Source of the DNA: JALHRI01 sp044351685 | GTDB lineage: Bacteria > Pseudomonadota > Alphaproteobacteria > Rickettsiales > UBA3002 | Direction of reading: 5' to 3' | Length of the DNA stretch: 6,550 nucleotides | Assembly: GCA_044351685.1 (NCBI GenBank) | Contig: JBILFK010000090.1 | Coordinates: forward strand, 1 to 6,550 | Shown: positions 6,406 to 6,550 of the stretch, piece after piece | Numbering within the stretch: position 1 is the first letter of the stretch | How the letters are laid out: each line of letters begins with the position of its first letter | Made by a program: the position numbers and the translations under genes | The notes under the pieces: generated by a model | What the model saw: only the letters and a program-made list of their open reading frames with translations | Database searches by the model: none | What the model was told of the DNA's origin: nothing

Positions 6406-6550
6406 AGTGTTTACTTTACTCCTTCTGTGGACGGAATTGCCCACACCTTCCTTATAGCAAATTTGCTGCACAAAATCCGCAGAAATCCGCCATTGCAACG
6501 CATCATAGTAGTGCAATGCAATAATTATCCACAATTTTTGTGCACTGCAT
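6406..6550 (-). promoter_or_regulatory. Upstream region of the DUF378 gene: -10-like box with adjoining palindrome
   Basis: On the minus strand a TATAAG hexamer (plus-strand 6451-6456) is a credible -10, but no good -35 lies 16-18 bp upstream. Sharing its first base is a perfect 12-bp palindrome, AGCAAATTTGCT (6456-6467), in the promoter spacer, where a dimeric repressor or activator could bind. In the leader, TGTGG (6426-6430) and CCACA (6441-6445) could form a small hairpin just upstream of the ribosome binding site. A larger imperfect inverted repeat, with arms TTGCAACGCA and TGCAATGCAA, spans 6493-6521. None of these sites could be assigned to a known regulator. Confidence 0.35.
6525..6533 (+). 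promoter_or_regulatory. Perfect DnaA-box consensus 9-mer
   Basis: TTATCCACA is the strict E. coli-type DnaA box. Only one copy is seen inside the window, at its right edge, in an AT-rich stretch next to the inverted repeat at 6493-6521. An isolated 9-mer can occur by chance, so its role depends on whether more boxes follow beyond the edge. Confidence 0.3.

Noticed and set aside
6406..6534. N-terminal extension of the DUF378 protein to 108 residues
   Set aside because: The extension is unlike the family, covers the likely promoter, palindrome and ribosome binding site, and the family-like sequence starts exactly at the internal ATG (6405).

Overview
The window looks like chromosomal DNA of an alphaproteobacterium of moderate GC content. 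The main support is the isocitrate dehydrogenase: a 402-residue enzyme of the eukaryote-like NADP type that alphaproteobacteria commonly carry. The lineage is an inference. No mobile element, phage gene, tRNA, rRNA or CRISPR array was seen.

Layout from left to right: (1) the start of a TerC-family membrane protein on the minus strand, running off the left edge (1-557); (2) a divergent intergenic region (558-703); (3) a 432- to 434-residue cytoplasmic protein of unknown function on the plus strand, with a fragment resembling a zinc metallopeptidase active site that has lost its first histidine (704-2002); (4) NADP-dependent isocitrate dehydrogenase, icd (2092-3300); (5) a 75-bp gap with a strikingly good PhoB-type promoter (about 3307-3350); (6) a divergent phosphoenolpyruvate carboxylase of 908 residues (3376-6102); (7) a hairpin placed to end transcription from both sides (6118-6160); (8) a 65-residue DUF378-type small membrane protein on the minus strand (6208-6405), with its upstream region reaching the right edge and carrying a palindrome and a perfect DnaA-box 9-mer.

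The central pair fits together metabolically. PEPC makes oxaloacetate from PEP and bicarbonate and releases phosphate; isocitrate dehydrogenase withdraws carbon as 2-oxoglutarate and makes NADPH. The most interesting features are the regulatory site and the enzyme it precedes. Four GTCAT half-sites, the first three in 11-bp phase, lie just ahead of the PEPC gene; one pair matches the enterobacterial Pho box at 16 of 18 positions and sits exactly 10 bp before a -10-like hexamer, as in E. coli phoA. The PEPC keeps most catalytic landmarks but has substitutions at three highly conserved active-site positions and lacks the canonical C-terminal (R/Q)NTG tail. A phosphate-starvation-controlled PEPC that frees Pi from PEP is a plausible reading, but it is a hypothesis.
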